Origin: Saccharum officinarum
Lineage: Eukaryota > Streptophyta > Magnoliopsida > Poales > Poaceae
Assembly: GCA_020631735.1 (NCBI GenBank)
Contig: CM036168.1
Location: 96,514,932 to 96,578,931 of the forward strand
Reading direction: 5' to 3'
DNA: 64,000 nt
The position numbers were made by a program, and so were the translations under genes. A model generated the notes under the pieces. That model ran no database searches. It saw nothing but the letters and a program-made list of their open reading frames with translations, and was not told the DNA's origin. Positions 30,939 to 42,611 of this stretch are shown in pieces; the first letter of the stretch is position 1; every line of letters starts with the position of its first letter.

Positions 30939-33128
30939 TGTAAGGTCCTAGATGGCTAGAGGGGGTGAATAGCCTATAAAAATCCTACACAAGCCACTAA
31001 GCAAACTTGTTAAAATAACAAACGGCGCAAAGCGAGTTTTGCTTAGCCTACGGTTGTGATGCAAGCCTCCTATCCACAAGTCTAGTAGATTATGATCTTC
31101 TAGTTCACACAAGGGCTATGTCACTAATTTTACACTAGTGAGCAAGCTAACAACTACTAGCAAAGGCTACCACTAAAGCTACATAAGATAATCTAGTAAA
31201 TATAAATGCAAGAGAGAGGATTGTGTATCTTATACCAATGGTGTAGTAAGATGTTGCCAATCACCAAGATGATATACAATCAATCAATATTGACAACAAC
31301 ACAATATGAAGACCAATCACCGGAAGACAAGAGACATAATATTTTTGTTCACCCGGTGTTCACTTGTGCACCGACAAGCTACGTCATCGGTTGTGTCGAC
31401 CAATACTTAGATGGTTCCTCGGTGTGACCCTCAAGTCACTTGCCCCTCAAGGCACACCCCGCAAGGCACCGCAAGACACCACTCTCAAGTGAGGTAACTC
31501 AATGACACGCGCAATGTAATAGAGTTGCTTTTGGCGCTCCGCCGAGGAAAGCACAAGAACCTCTTACAATCAACCGGAGGTGGCCAAGAACAATCACCTT
31601 CTCTTGCTAACGCCTCCAACAATCTCCAAGCCGGCTAGGAGCGGTACTCTCCAAGAGTAACAAGAAATCCACCGGCTAAACTACCCACAAGTGCCACTAG
31701 ATGCCCTCAAGCTATGCAATGTACTTTGGGATCACTCAATCTCACTTTTGATATGCAATCCACCAAGAGAGATGAGTGGGAAGGAGAAGCCCTAGCTCAA
31801 AGGATGCACAAGTATGTTAGAAATTACAAGTTACCTCCCCACGGGCCGGCCAACAGGTATTTATAAGCATCCCAACAAATAGAGCCGTTATACCCCTTCA
31901 CTGGGTCCTTTTCGGGATGACCGGACGCGCCGGTCATAACTGACCGGACGCGCTCAACCGCGTCCGATCCTCTAACGGTCACTGCGCCAACGGTCAAACC
32001 CCATGACCGGACGTGCTGCTCAAACGACCGGACGCGCTGATCGCTCAGCACCGCACGCCCGCGACACAATGACCGGACGCGCCCCTGGCAACGACCGGAC
32101 GCGCCGATCGCACAGCACCGCGCGCGCAACGACATGACCGGACGCGCTCCATGCAACGACCGGACGCGATAGTGCCCGCATCCGGTTAGAGTCCAGTAAG
32201 CTCCCTCAACGATCGGACGCGTCCGATCACGTGTGACTCGACGCGCCGCGTATCCGATCGTCCTTGTGAACTGCAGTTAACTCTGGGCGACTGACCGGAC
32301 GCGCCGGTTGCAAACCCTAACACCTGCGCGCCTGACTGCTGCGTTGAACTGACCGGACGCGTCCAGTCATACCATGACCACGTCCGGTCATCTCTGTGAC
32401 CTCCGTTCGCCTCCGTTTCTTTTCCGACTTCCGGCGTAGTGGAAAATAGGCTTTTTAACTCCTCGAAACGCCTGAATCTCGCGTTCGCAAGCTTGGCGGG
32501 AGGGAGAGAGACCCAAACCCTCTCTACCGCACAAACTTCATCGCCTTCGTAAATGTGCCAACACCTACAAGTGATCACCACCCGTGCATCGAAGGTTTTC
32601 CAGTTAGCTCACTAGGCCCTACATGCAATGCACTTCATGAATTCAACTAGTGGCACCCGTGCATCGAATAACCGATAAGACTTCCCTCTTAATAGTTCGG
32701 CTATCGATCCTAAACCACTCACACCCTCTATGGTGTCTTGAGTGCAAAACAAAATGGCCCTATGGTTATACCTTTGCCTTGAGCCCATTTTGTTTTCCAA
32801 GTGATATGATCCACTTCATATCATCACATGACCGTCTCGATCCATCGACCTTGACTTTACTTGCTCTTCACCGTTGCATCGGTCCGTCGACGCCAAGTCT
32901 TGCTCAAGCTTCACCATCGCATGGTCCTTCGCTTCGAAGCCTCGACTTGCCCTTCACCTTTACAACCGGTCCATCGAGCTAAGCATTATTTCGGTCTTCA
33001 TCATCTTGGTCACATGAGTTAATGTCGTGTCTCATATTCAATGACCACCTTTATCTAAATCATCCACTTAGATACAAAGGTTAGTCCTAGGTTTCATAAA
33101 TTAGCCAAAACCAAACTATGGACTTTCA
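30939..33128 (-). mobile_element. Solo LTR 'B' of the palindrome-array family, minus, with perfect target duplication
   Basis: A 2190-bp LTR; on the minus strand it starts TGAAAGTCCATAGTTTGG and ends AGCCATCTAGGACCTTACA. It is flanked by TCGGC on both sides (30934-30938 and 33129-33133), a perfect 5-bp target duplication, with LTR A sequence resuming right after. ACCGGACGCG-type motifs fill 31915-32400. Promoter-side TATTTATAAG lies at about 31858. No internal element DNA is present, so this is a product of LTR-LTR recombination. Confidence 0.85.
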
Positions 33129-33319
33129 TCGGCGCGTCCAGTCAGTTTGACCAGCGTGTCCGGTCAGTTTGACCAGCGTGTCCGGTCAGCGCGACTTCGG
33201 CTGTTTCAAGTTTCTAACGGCTATATTTGAAGGGGTACGTCTATAAATACCCATTGGCCGGCTCAAGACTCTCTCTCTTGAACATTTGACATACTTGTGA
33301 GCATTTTGAGCTAAGCAAC
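33129..33319 (+). mobile_element. Palindrome-array LTR 'A', right part
   Basis: Continues the interrupted array (GACCAGCGTGTCCGGTCAG repeated at 33150-33190). It then has a TATA-like CTATAAATACCC at 33240-33251 and AACATTTGACATACTTGTGAG. It is cut at 33319 by the start of LTR C. Confidence 0.7.
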
Positions 33320-33536
33320 TGAAAGTCCCTAGTTTGGTTTTGGCTAATTGATGAAACCTAGGACTAACCTTTGTATCTAAGTGGATGATTTAGATAAAGG
33401 TGGTCATTGAAATATGAGACATGACATTGACTCATGTGACCAAGATGATGAAGACCGAGGTGATGCTTGGCTTGATGGACCGGTTGTGAAGGTGAAGGGC
33501 AAGTCGAGGCTTCGAAGCGAAGGACCATGCGATGGT
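33320..33536 (+). mobile_element. Palindrome-array LTR 'C', 5' fragment
   Basis: Begins TGAAAGTCCCTAGTTTGG and is almost the exact inverted copy of 32915-33128 (the 5' end of LTR B). It is cut at 33536 by the long LTR of the gypsy element. The remaining part was not found to the right of the gap. Confidence 0.75.
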
Positions 33537-36500
33537 TGTAACAGAACCGCCCAATTATACGAGATTAAGTAAGAAAATCATCCAACGGCAGGACAATTTA
33601 ACAAACTTAAGCCCGTATAACCCGGTAGTCCGTGAAATCTCGACGGATTTCAAACCATTCACATAACAGCCAAGATCGTACTAAGTTCAGCGGTTACCGT
33701 CATAAGTTACATAGAAGTTCGCGGCACAAAGTACATCGGAGTTTAAACATAGTTATTACAAACCAAGTTCGAATAAAAGTAGCGGAAGCATTAGTTTAAA
33801 ACACGCACACACATCTTGTTTTGAGATAAAGTGCCAGCTTGCGATCATCTCCAGCAAAAGCATCAGGCGAGAAGTAGTGAATGACCATTGCCCATGGTCC
33901 TAAGCTTCGCCCATCGCAGGGTAGAGACAGTTGATACAATAACCATAGTACATCTGTCCATCTGCAACAAGTGGGAACAAAGCCCTGAGTACGAGAAGGT
34001 ACTCAGCTAGACTTACCCGACAGAACCAAAATAAAAGACCACAAGGATCATGATAGGCTTTTTGGTGGGGTAGCTGACTCCTTTGCAGGAAAAGCATTTT
34101 TAACTTAGCAGTCCTTTTTGCAAAAACAGGGAGTATTTTAAAGCTTTATTTCCCTGTCAACTATATTTGAACTTATGCTAGAGTAACCAGGTAATTAAGC
34201 AAGCAAGGATTACCATTGAGCATTAACAATAATTACCACATCATTTTTCTCATAACTATCCAAGTGTTTCATCAAATTTTTCTACGATGAAGTAACTCAA
34301 GTCAAGTGTTCACTATCCAGTGAACGATGGCGATTCGAATCGATTATTGACCAGCTGGTAATTTATTCCTCACACAAACCTCACTCACCCGCTAAAGTGA
34401 GGTATTGGTCACCGAGTCAACCATTCAGGTAAAGTCGCGAGCTTGCCAGGAACCACATGTACCGGGGGCCGCCCGACTGCTCTTTGGCCTTATCATCGCG
34501 CCCCCGTTTCCTGCCACTACTGCTCCGGTACAGTGCGTTGCGGGCAATCCACTCGGCCCGAATCAATCCCTCCAATGCGCTTCGCGGTCGAAAGGTACTT
34601 TATTCGGCCAGCTAAATGTGAGGCATGCGTTCAACATGACTCGAGGCCCGACAACGGACGGTCCTTAATCGACACAGACGGAAGACACTACAGTCCAGAA
34701 CCCTGCAAGCTTCCGCCCAGTCTCAGATTCATTTCGACACTTAGTTATTCTCACATGACATTCTTTCACATAGATCCAGGTAATCCCCTATAGCTCGCGG
34801 ATGACAGGCAATCACCCGACTTCTACCGGTCTAAGCAAGCTAAGCAATTATTGACCGTGGACACCAGGGTAAACAAGGATCGGGTAAAGCAAGGTGAGAC
34901 AAGGTATAATGCAACAACGTTTGCAAACAACTCCTAAACGTAATGCATCAAATTAAGAAAAGTTAATAATAAATTATTTGCAAACCGAGGGAGAAATGCT
35001 CCGGGGCTTGCCTCGCTCAAAGGAACTCGGACGATGGTCGGGGCACTCCGGAAGGTCTTCACTGGCCTCCTCTTCTGCTTCTGTCAACTCCGGCTCTGGC
35101 ACCTCGAGCTGCTCCTCTGCGTCCTCGGAACTACTGCCGGAGCCACTTCCTGCGATCCTGTATGATGCAGAAGTATGAGTGCATCATGCATAAGTGCATT
35201 GCAGAGGTGACAGGAGATGATGATGATGAATGAATGATATGCAAATGAGCATGTTACGATCTTTGGATTACGTGGAACCTATGACTCTTCTATAAGGTAG
35301 TCTACGTCATCCAAGAACATGTACTCGAAAACTACCACCACTATTCTCTACCATGCAAAGACACTTTAATACTCAAGATGCTTCAAAGATACACCAAAGT
35401 ATAGTTTACTAACTAATCTTGCATTAAAGAGTGGATGTAAACCCTAATTAGCACTATGCTTGAACAGCAACACATAGTTTAATGGCACAGAAAAAGCTTA
35501 GAAAATTACAGTGGGTTACTAATATCAAAACTAGCTTGACATAAGATTTTCATTGTATTTGGATTACTAGAACTGACTATACAAAAATAATCAAATTAAG
35601 GCCTAAATGAATATTTAAAATACTTCACATTATGAAAAGTATCAAACAACAGATTTAGAAATTTTACTACTTCCTTCACAGTAAACAATCACTATAGAAA
35701 AATTATCACTTGCATGTTTTATTCAAATTTATTTATATAAAAAAATAACAAATACTAGTGATAGAAAGCACTTGAACTACTATATATTTTATATATAGAA
35801 CAGACATGAGATAAAATTTTTCCTAGCCAGTACATGGCATAAAAAGATTAGTAAACTTGGAATCATATTTTTCTGATTTTTTCTAGAATTTATTAAATTT
35901 ATCAAGAAACAGCCATTTCACTAGTTAATTAAAACTCTACAGAAAAGTATCTCAAATTTCACATGCAATATTTTTATATACATAGGTTCCAAAGAGTACA
36001 TAGAAATTTATTTCACCATTTTTGGAGCTAAAATGACCAAGAAAACATTTTCCAAAGTGTTTTTCATCAAGAATATTATAGAAAACAGAAAATGATTTTT
36101 CGTTAGGGATATTGGGCGCCGGCCCGTGGAAAACAACCGGCCCGTGGCCGTTCTCGCCCGCTCGCGCGCGCGGACGAAACGGTGAGCCGGCCCACTCGGA
36201 GGCGCGGCCCAGAGGGCGGTGGCCCAGAGGAGGCTGCGGGTGGGAAAGAACGGGGCGGCCTCGTCGGCGTCCCTGACCGCGACGGCGTGGCGATGGCCGA
36301 CGGCCAACGGCCATCTCCGGCCACGACCCGACCAGCGAGTCCGCGCACGGTGTTCGCGAGGAGGTAGCGAACCCGAGAGAGAGGGTCAGGGGGATGGAGA
36401 GGGAGCAAGGAAGACGGTGGGCGGAGCGCAAGCCCGGCGGTACCGACGCGGTGGCGCGGCGAGGAAAACTCGATTGAGCCGTACCGTATGCGAATAGGGC

Positions 36501-37436
36501 AACCGAAGGTCCGTTCGGAGGAGAAGAGGAGGTGGCGGAGCTTCGTGCACAGGCAATCGAACGGAGGCGGTCTACCGATGCCGGAACAAGGCGGAGGTGG
36601 CGATGGTGCGCGGTGGCGAGCGGCGTTCCGCGGTGGATGGCGCTGGAGGGAGGAAGAGAGGGAGCGAGCGAGGCGGAAATGGGAGGGAGACCCAGCGCTC
36701 GGCCGTTTTGAAGCTGGACGCGGGCGCGGGTTTCACGGTGGCCACGCGGCGCGTCGCCGGCATGCGTCCGCCACGCGGCGGGCGCGTTCTGCCGCGGCGG
36801 ACACGAAGCGCGGGGCGAGCGGGAAGGGAAAGAGGAGGCCGAGCGGACGCGGGCCGGGCCGCCTGCGTCGCGCGGCGCGCGCGCGGCTGGCTGGGCCGGG
36901 CGGCTTCGCGAGCGGGCTGGGAAGTGAGGCCGCGGCCTGCTAAGGCGAAAATTCGTTTTTTTTCAATTTCCAAAAATTCAAATCCAAAGAATTTCAAACT
37001 TCAAACTACATTTTGAACAAGAGGGAGACGTTTTCTGGAATTGACCCAAAAATAAAAGTTGCTTAGAATTAAATTCTCTACAACTTTGATTAAGGGCCAA
37101 CTGAAAATTCTTGATAGATTTTGAATGGCAGAATAAAAGCAAAAATAGGGAATATTTTTGAATATTTTTCAGGAATAATTTTGAACAAGTTTTGACAAAA
37201 TTTGAGTCATCTAGCTGCTCCAAAAATTGAACTAGGGTTTTAAGTGATGTAAGAATTATAGTTGCAAGGCTTTCGGTGTAATGTAATTATAATATTAATA
37301 TAGCTCATCAAATTATCTCATTTTCAAGCTTTTAATTTACTCAAATTATACCATTATCACACATGATTATAATGATATAAATGCTATGCAATATGATTGC
37401 CATGCAAAATGCATTGCGTAACATCGGAGTGTTACA
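33537..37436 (-). mobile_element. Complete 3.9-kb 3' LTR of a Ty3/gypsy chromovirus
   Basis: Bounded by TGTAACAGAACCG and ATCGGAGTGTTACA, i.e. TGTAACACTCCGAT to CGGTTCTGTTACA on the coding (minus) strand. Directly inside the element lies the PPT (37437-37449). At 3900 bp the LTR is long for plant gypsy elements. It has a hairpin at 33985-34006, a GC-rich island at 36110-36950, and AT-rich flanks. Copies of the family lie at 1-3693, 9950-13302, 58482-60115 and 60116-64000. Confidence 0.9.
33985..34006 (-). other. Conserved LTR hairpin next to a donor-like site (copy 2)
   Basis: CTGAGTAC, GAGAAG, GTACTCAG, followed by CTAGACTTACC; on the transcribed strand this is GGTAAGTCTAG then the hairpin. 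It is present in four copies of the family. Confidence 0.6.
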
Positions 37437-37449
37437 GCCTTCCCCCTTA
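37437..37449 (-). other. Polypurine tract of the gypsy element
   Basis: The minus strand reads TAAGGGGGAAGGC immediately before the LTR start TGTAACAC, as expected for the plus-strand priming site of Ty3/gypsy elements. Confidence 0.8.
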
Positions 37450-38907
37450 GAAAAATCTCGTCCCGAGATTTGAGTTACGAACCATTTATTATAAAAATCT
37501 TCGTAAGCTTTTTGTAAGTATTCGCCCGTTTCCCAAGATGCATCCCCTTCATCATGATGACTCCATTGTATCTTATATGTTTTCACCATACTGTTTCGAG
37601 TAGCCCTCTCCTTGGAATCCAAGATTCGAACTGGCTGCTCACGATACACCAAATCTGACTTAAGTTTTATGCCTCGAGGTTCAATCCTTTCCTCTGGAAC
37701 GCGCAAACACTTTTTCAGATGTGATACGTGAAAAACTGGGAATACAGCACCCATGCTTCTGGCAAATCCAATTTGTAAGCCACTGGACCCTTCCTTTCTA
37801 AGATTTTGTACGGTCCAACAAATCTAGCGGCAAGCTTTCTGCGTATACCAAACCGTTTCTTTTTCATCGGCGTGACTTTTAGATAAACATAGTCACCAAC
37901 TTCAAACACAAGCGGTCTCCTTCTCTTATCTGCATAACTTTTCTGACGTGACTGAGCGGCTCTCATATTTTGCTGGATGATATGAACTTTCTTTTCGGCT
38001 TCCTCCACGAAGTCAATCCCATAATACCTTCTTTCTCCTGGTTCAATCCAGTTCAAAGGTGTTCTACACTTTCGGCCATACAGAGCCTCAAAAGGTGCCA
38101 TCTTGATACTTTCTTGATAGCTATTATTATACGCGAACTCTGCTAATGGTAACCATGATTCCCATGAACCTCTGGAAGACAACACGCAGGCTCTTAACAT
38201 ATCCTCCAAAACAGCATTAACTCTTTCAGTCTGACCATCTGTTTGAGGATGATAGGCAGTGCTACGAATCAGACTAGTCCCCAAACCTTTGTGTAAATGC
38301 TCCAAAAGTGAGCAGTGAACTGTGACCCTCTGTCAGACACTATAGTCTTTGGTATGCCATGCAATCTCACAATCTCTGCAATATACTTCTCGGCATACTG
38401 AGGTGGTCTATATTCTGTTTTGACAGGCAAAAAGTGAGCTGTCTTGGTAAGACGATCCACAATTACCCAAATTGAATCGTGACCTTTTTGAGTAGTGGGC
38501 AGACCCGTGATGAAATCCATACATATATCATCCCACTTCCAACTAGGTACTGACAAAGGTTGTAGCAATCCGGCAGGTTTCATGTGAATCGCTTTCACTC
38601 TGCAACATGTGTCACATCTGGCTACATAAGCTGCAATTTCCTTCTTCATCTTTGTCCACCAAAAATGAGGTTTTAGCTCTTGATACATTTTACTGCTGCC
38701 AGGATGAATGGACAACTTAGAAAGATGAGCTTCGTCCAAAATTTTATTCTTAAGCTCTCTATCCTTTGGAACAACAAGACGGTTGTCGAACCACAACACA
38801 TCTTGCTCATCCACCCTGAAGTGTTTCGAGGGTTCTTCTTTACTCTTCTTTTTGATGTGGAAAATCCCTTGGTCTGCCTTCTGACCTTCTATTATCTTAC
38901 TCTCCAA
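37437..38907 (-). pseudogene. Gypsy pol: integrase and chromodomain-like C-terminus (broken)
   Basis: Frames at 38269-38907 and 37715-38305 together cover integrase. Seen in order: HLSKLSIHPGSSKMY and CDTCCRVKA (zinc-binding HHCC region), MDFITGLPTTQKGHDSIWVI (core Asp), VSDRGSQFTAHFW (second Asp region), STAYHPQTDGQTERVN and the downstream Glu region. The frame at 37440-37754 has PVRILDSKE and a chromodomain-like KIQWSHHDEGDASWE, which places the element among chromoviruses, probably Tekay/Del-like (inference). The two integrase frames are out of register at 38302-38303, where one base is missing in a short run. The integrase C-terminal frame also runs through the PPT because of a further break. 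Confidence 0.85.
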
Positions 38908-38926
38908 GGAGCAACTGATCTGAATA

Positions 38927-40203
38927 CTATGTAACGGTAGGGTGCATTAGATTGAAACCATCTTCCAGCAAGGGTTGCATATTCAGACAATGTGACTTTC
39001 GACTCAAAGCATCAGCTACCACATTGGCTTTTCCAGGGTGATACTGTACATTTAAGTTGAAATCCTTCATTAGTTCTAACCATCTTCGCTGTCTCATGTT
39101 CAATTCTGGTTGGGTAAAAATGTACTTGAGACTCTTATGATCGGTGAAAATATTGCACACATTACCAAGTAAATAGTGTCTCCAAATCTTCAAGGCATGC
39201 ACTACCGCGGCAAGCTCAAGATCATGTGTCGGATAATTGATTTCATGTTTTCTCAATTGCCGGGAGGCATAAGCAATAACTCTTCCTTCTTGCATCAGAA
39301 CACATCCTAATCCTGTTTTTGATGCGTCACAGAACACATCAAAATGTTTCTCGATGTCGGGCTGTGCAAGAACTGGAGCAGTAGTCAACAGTTTCCGCAA
39401 GGTGTGGAAAGCTGTCTCACACTCCTCTGTCCACACAAACTTATGATCTTTCTGTAGCAGACTTGTCATTGGCTTGGCAATCTTCGAGAAGTCTGGGATA
39501 AAGCGGCGATAGTAACCAGCTAACCCTAGGAAACTTCTGACTTCTGACACCGTGGTTGGAGTCTTCCAATCCATAACTCTTGCACTTTACTCGGATCTAC
39601 AGAAACTCCATTCTCAGATAGAATATGACCGAGGAAGGGAACTTTCTTCAACCAAAATTCACATTTGCTGAACTTAGCATATAACTTATGGTCTCTCAGT
39701 CTGGTTAAGACAATTCTCAGATGCTCCTCATGATCTTTCTCATTCTCGGAGTATATAGAATGTCATCGATGAAGACAACCACAAACTTGTCCAACTCTGG
39801 CATGAAACCGTATTCATCAGATACATAAATATGCAGGAGCATTTGTTAAGCCAAAGACATAACAAGATACTCGTACAACCCGTATCTGGTAGAAAGGCGG
39901 TTTTCGGAACATCTTTTGGCCTAATCTTTATCTGATGATACCCTGATCTTAGGTCTATCTTGGAGAACACTCTAGCCTTAGCCAACTGATCAAACAGAAC
40001 ATCGATATGAGGCAGGGATATTTATTCTTGATAGTTACAGCATTAAGAGGTCGGTAATCTACACACATCCTGAGAGTACCCTCTTTCTTTTTCTTTACGA
40101 ACAGGGCAGGACATCCCCATTCAGACTTACTTGGGCGGATAAACCCCTTCTTTAGCAATTCTTCCAGTTGTTTCTTCAACTCAGCTAACTCATCCGGAGG
40201 CAT
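38927..40203 (-). pseudogene. Gypsy pol: reverse transcriptase and RNase H (broken)
   Basis: RT motifs on the minus strand: [48 protein letters not shown] (40203-39940), and a catalytic FIDD region near 39760 in another frame. RT thumb and RNase H (38927-39574): [67 protein letters not shown] and [11 protein letters not shown]. Several one-base gaps shift the frame, one of them at 40015-40017 in a run and others in T runs between 39760 and 39900. Residues on both sides stay highly conserved, so breaks look recent or artefactual. Confidence 0.85.
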
Positions 40204-40723
40204 CCGATAGGGTCTCCTTGAAATAGGAGCTGTCCCGGGATCAACTCGATTCCAAACTCAACATCTCTATCTGGAGGAAGGCCAGGTAACTCATCTGGAA
40301 ACACATCCGGGAACTCACACACTACCGTATCTGGTGGATAGGAACAACTTCCATGGCACATGTCACACTCACAAGGTCTGTTCTTTTAGGCAAAGGTACC
40401 CGGAAAGTACCCTCTGCCTGGGGATCCTTAAGGTAAGCATCCGACTGGCTGTATCTATGACTGCTCCCCAGTCTTTCATCCAGTTCATTCCTATTATTAC
40501 ATCCAAACTAGTCCAGGCATAACTATTAGGTTTACTCGAACTTCCGACTACATAACTCAAGGTTGCCCTCTTAACCATCTTATTGGTTAACACATCAGCT
40601 CCTGCTGAACTTATGCGATAACCATAACCAATCTGTGCATAGTTGTTCATGCTTCCGTGCAAATGCTTGACTCATAAAAGAATGCGAAGATCCGAATCAA
40701 AAGAACAACTGCAGGGTGATGGT
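40204..40723 (-). pseudogene. Gypsy pol: aspartic protease region
   Basis: The frame at 40369-40662 contains LDVIIGMNWMKDWGAVID and RMLTLRIP, the typical C-terminal half of the plant gypsy retropepsin. The D(T/S)G active site is not clearly in frame and may lie at a break near 40680. The stretch 40204-40368 links protease to RT. Confidence 0.65.
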
Positions 40724-41188
40724 TCACAAGAACTTACCGGCAGTTACAGGCTCTCCTTCAGGAACCTCATCAACGGTGGTGTGGTGTACACGAGCATTGT
40801 AAGTCTGTTGCTTCTTTTTAGGCGGATAAGGGCAGAACTTTGAAAAGTGGCCTGGCTGACACAATTGTAGCAGGGCCCCTTTACTGTACCAGCAGACCCT
40901 ATAGCTCCCTTGGAGTTGTTCTGTTCTGCAGCTGCGGTGATCTTTGCTGGCGCACGGCCATCTTGTACGGCTTCTGTGGTCCTTGTAGTTCTGAGCTTTA
41001 TGTTGTGGCGGCCTGACCTTGCACCAGGTGCGACGGACGATAAGAAGAGCGATTTGCAGTGACAACTTGGACTGGGATGGTCCAGACTCAAACACCCTCT
41101 TGTGATTCTTGGATGCGGTGTAGGCGTTATTGTTCTTTTCTTGCTTCAAACAATCACTGATGAAGTCGTTTGAATCTGATGCGGGTAT
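40724..41188 (-). pseudogene. Gypsy gag: C-terminal part with zinc knuckle, cut by gap
   Basis: Two overlapping frames carry the halves of a CCHC knuckle: CYNC in one and CQPGHFSKFCPYPPKKKQ in the other, out of register at about 40858-40862. The N-terminal part of gag and the 5' LTR are lost at the 100-N gap. Confidence 0.7.
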
Positions 41189-41288
41189 NNNNNNNNNNNN
41201 NNNNNNNNNNNNNNNNNNNNNNNNNNNNNNNNNNNNNNNNNNNNNNNNNNNNNNNNNNNNNNNNNNNNNNNNNNNNNNNNNNNNNNNN
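41189..41288. other. Assembly gap (100 N)
   Basis: Exactly 100 N, the conventional placeholder for a scaffold gap of unknown size. The gypsy element ends on its left. The DNA on its right is unrelated, so the missing piece includes at least gag and a 5' LTR of about 3.9 kb, unless it is a misjoin. Confidence 0.98.
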
Positions 41289-41489
41289 CAGTCGACACAC
41301 AATAGTACACCACCAATTAATTGGTCTTGAAATGGGACATGCATACATATTCCTACTTGTGTGTGTAGAAACATTTAATTTCACAAATGTGGGGTAAACA
41401 TTTCATGCAGATGTATCGATTACGACTGAATCATGGAATTATCTGTTCGTATCTTATCGTTTACCTTTATAAGGCCTTATTAACCGTGG

Positions 41490-42611
41490 AACGTCGACCA
41501 TCAGGCGCTGCACCTGGATCGCAAGACCGGCAACCTCGTCCTCCTCGACGCCAGAACTGACAGGTGGCAGAGCTTGGACGATCCGACGGACACATTCCTA
41601 CGCGGCCAGCAGCGCAGACTGCCGTGTACTTGATCCGCGCCACGACAAGGTTGGCGTCGTCCTCGTGTTCTACTCCTTCGAGCTTGACGGCGACAAGATA
41701 GCGCCTACGTCAACTTCGGGGAGACCAGTACTCCTACTGGGAGCTCGCCCTCGGCCGACCGGACGATAGCATCGGCGAGGCTCAAGGGTCTGGGCTGAGA
41801 TTGCTGACCTGCAGGGACTGACGGTGGCGCAGATCACGCCGCCGGTGAAGAACCACCGGTAAGCTTCCTGCGCTAGCGACGATGGCAACCTGGTCATGTA
41901 CTACTACGACACTCAGCACCAGAAGTTCAGGCTCGTACAAGGAACTCGGGTTCTGCGAGCTCCCGCTCTCTGCAGCGTCCACGAGGTCTGCTCATCCGCC
42001 GGGAAATGCAAGGACTTCGCCGAGTACGCCGATCTGCCGCCGGCGCGCGCCGGCAACGCTAGCAGCAACCCTGCGAAGGGGCCGGCGATAAAGCGTGTAT
42101 GGTCCACTTGAGGGGCGTCACCACGGTGCTCCGGACCGCGTCGCCGCTGACCAACGTGACGCTCCGGGAGTGCGTGGTGCAGTGCGCGCGCAACCTCTCG
42201 TGCAACGCCGCGCTCTACGTGAAGGACGACGCCGGCGTCGTCGCTGCGGCCGAGCACGGCGTGTGTTCGCACTACACGCTGACGGCGGGGGCCAGGGAGG
42301 TGACTGACGGGAGCCGCCGGTACAGCTACTGGGTGAAGTTCCCTGCTGCAGCAGGCGGAGGTGACGAGGACGAGGACGACGACGATGATAGCTCTCCCGG
42401 CAAGCTTAGCACAAGCACGATACTGATGATCTGCGGGGCGATCGACGTGGTGTGCGCCTTGGTGTTTGTGGTGCTCATAGCCTTGTATTTTCGTCGGCTT
42501 CGTAGGCTGGCGGCCGCGGTGGACAGGGTCGTCGAGCTCCAAGAAGGCGAGCCGAGGGCGCCGGGGAGCAAAACGACACCGACAGTAATGAGTCCGAACA
42601 CAACTGATTGA
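41490..42611 (+). pseudogene. Broken G-type (bulb) lectin membrane protein, no kinase
   Basis: From about 41504 one frame reads HLDRKTGNLVLLDARTDRW then DPTDTFLRG, the end of a bulb-lectin domain. Other frames continue with VGVVLVFYSFELDGDK, YVNFGE and GNLVMYYYDTQHQKFR, as in S-locus-type extracellular regions. The last 170 residues (42099-42611) are open: a Cys-containing PAN/apple-like segment (CVVQCARNLSCNAALYVKD), an acidic stretch, a transmembrane segment (TILMICGAIDVVCALVFVVL), a basic stop-transfer (RRLRR) and a 40-residue tail, then stop. There is no kinase domain, so it resembles a receptor-like lectin protein without kinase. At least three frame breaks occur upstream; some are single-base gaps that could be sequencing errors. 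The N-terminus is missing, perhaps into the gap. Confidence 0.65.

Noticed and set aside
41130..41397. Frames crossing the N run
   Set aside because: The X-filled translations only bridge a gap and have no evidential value.
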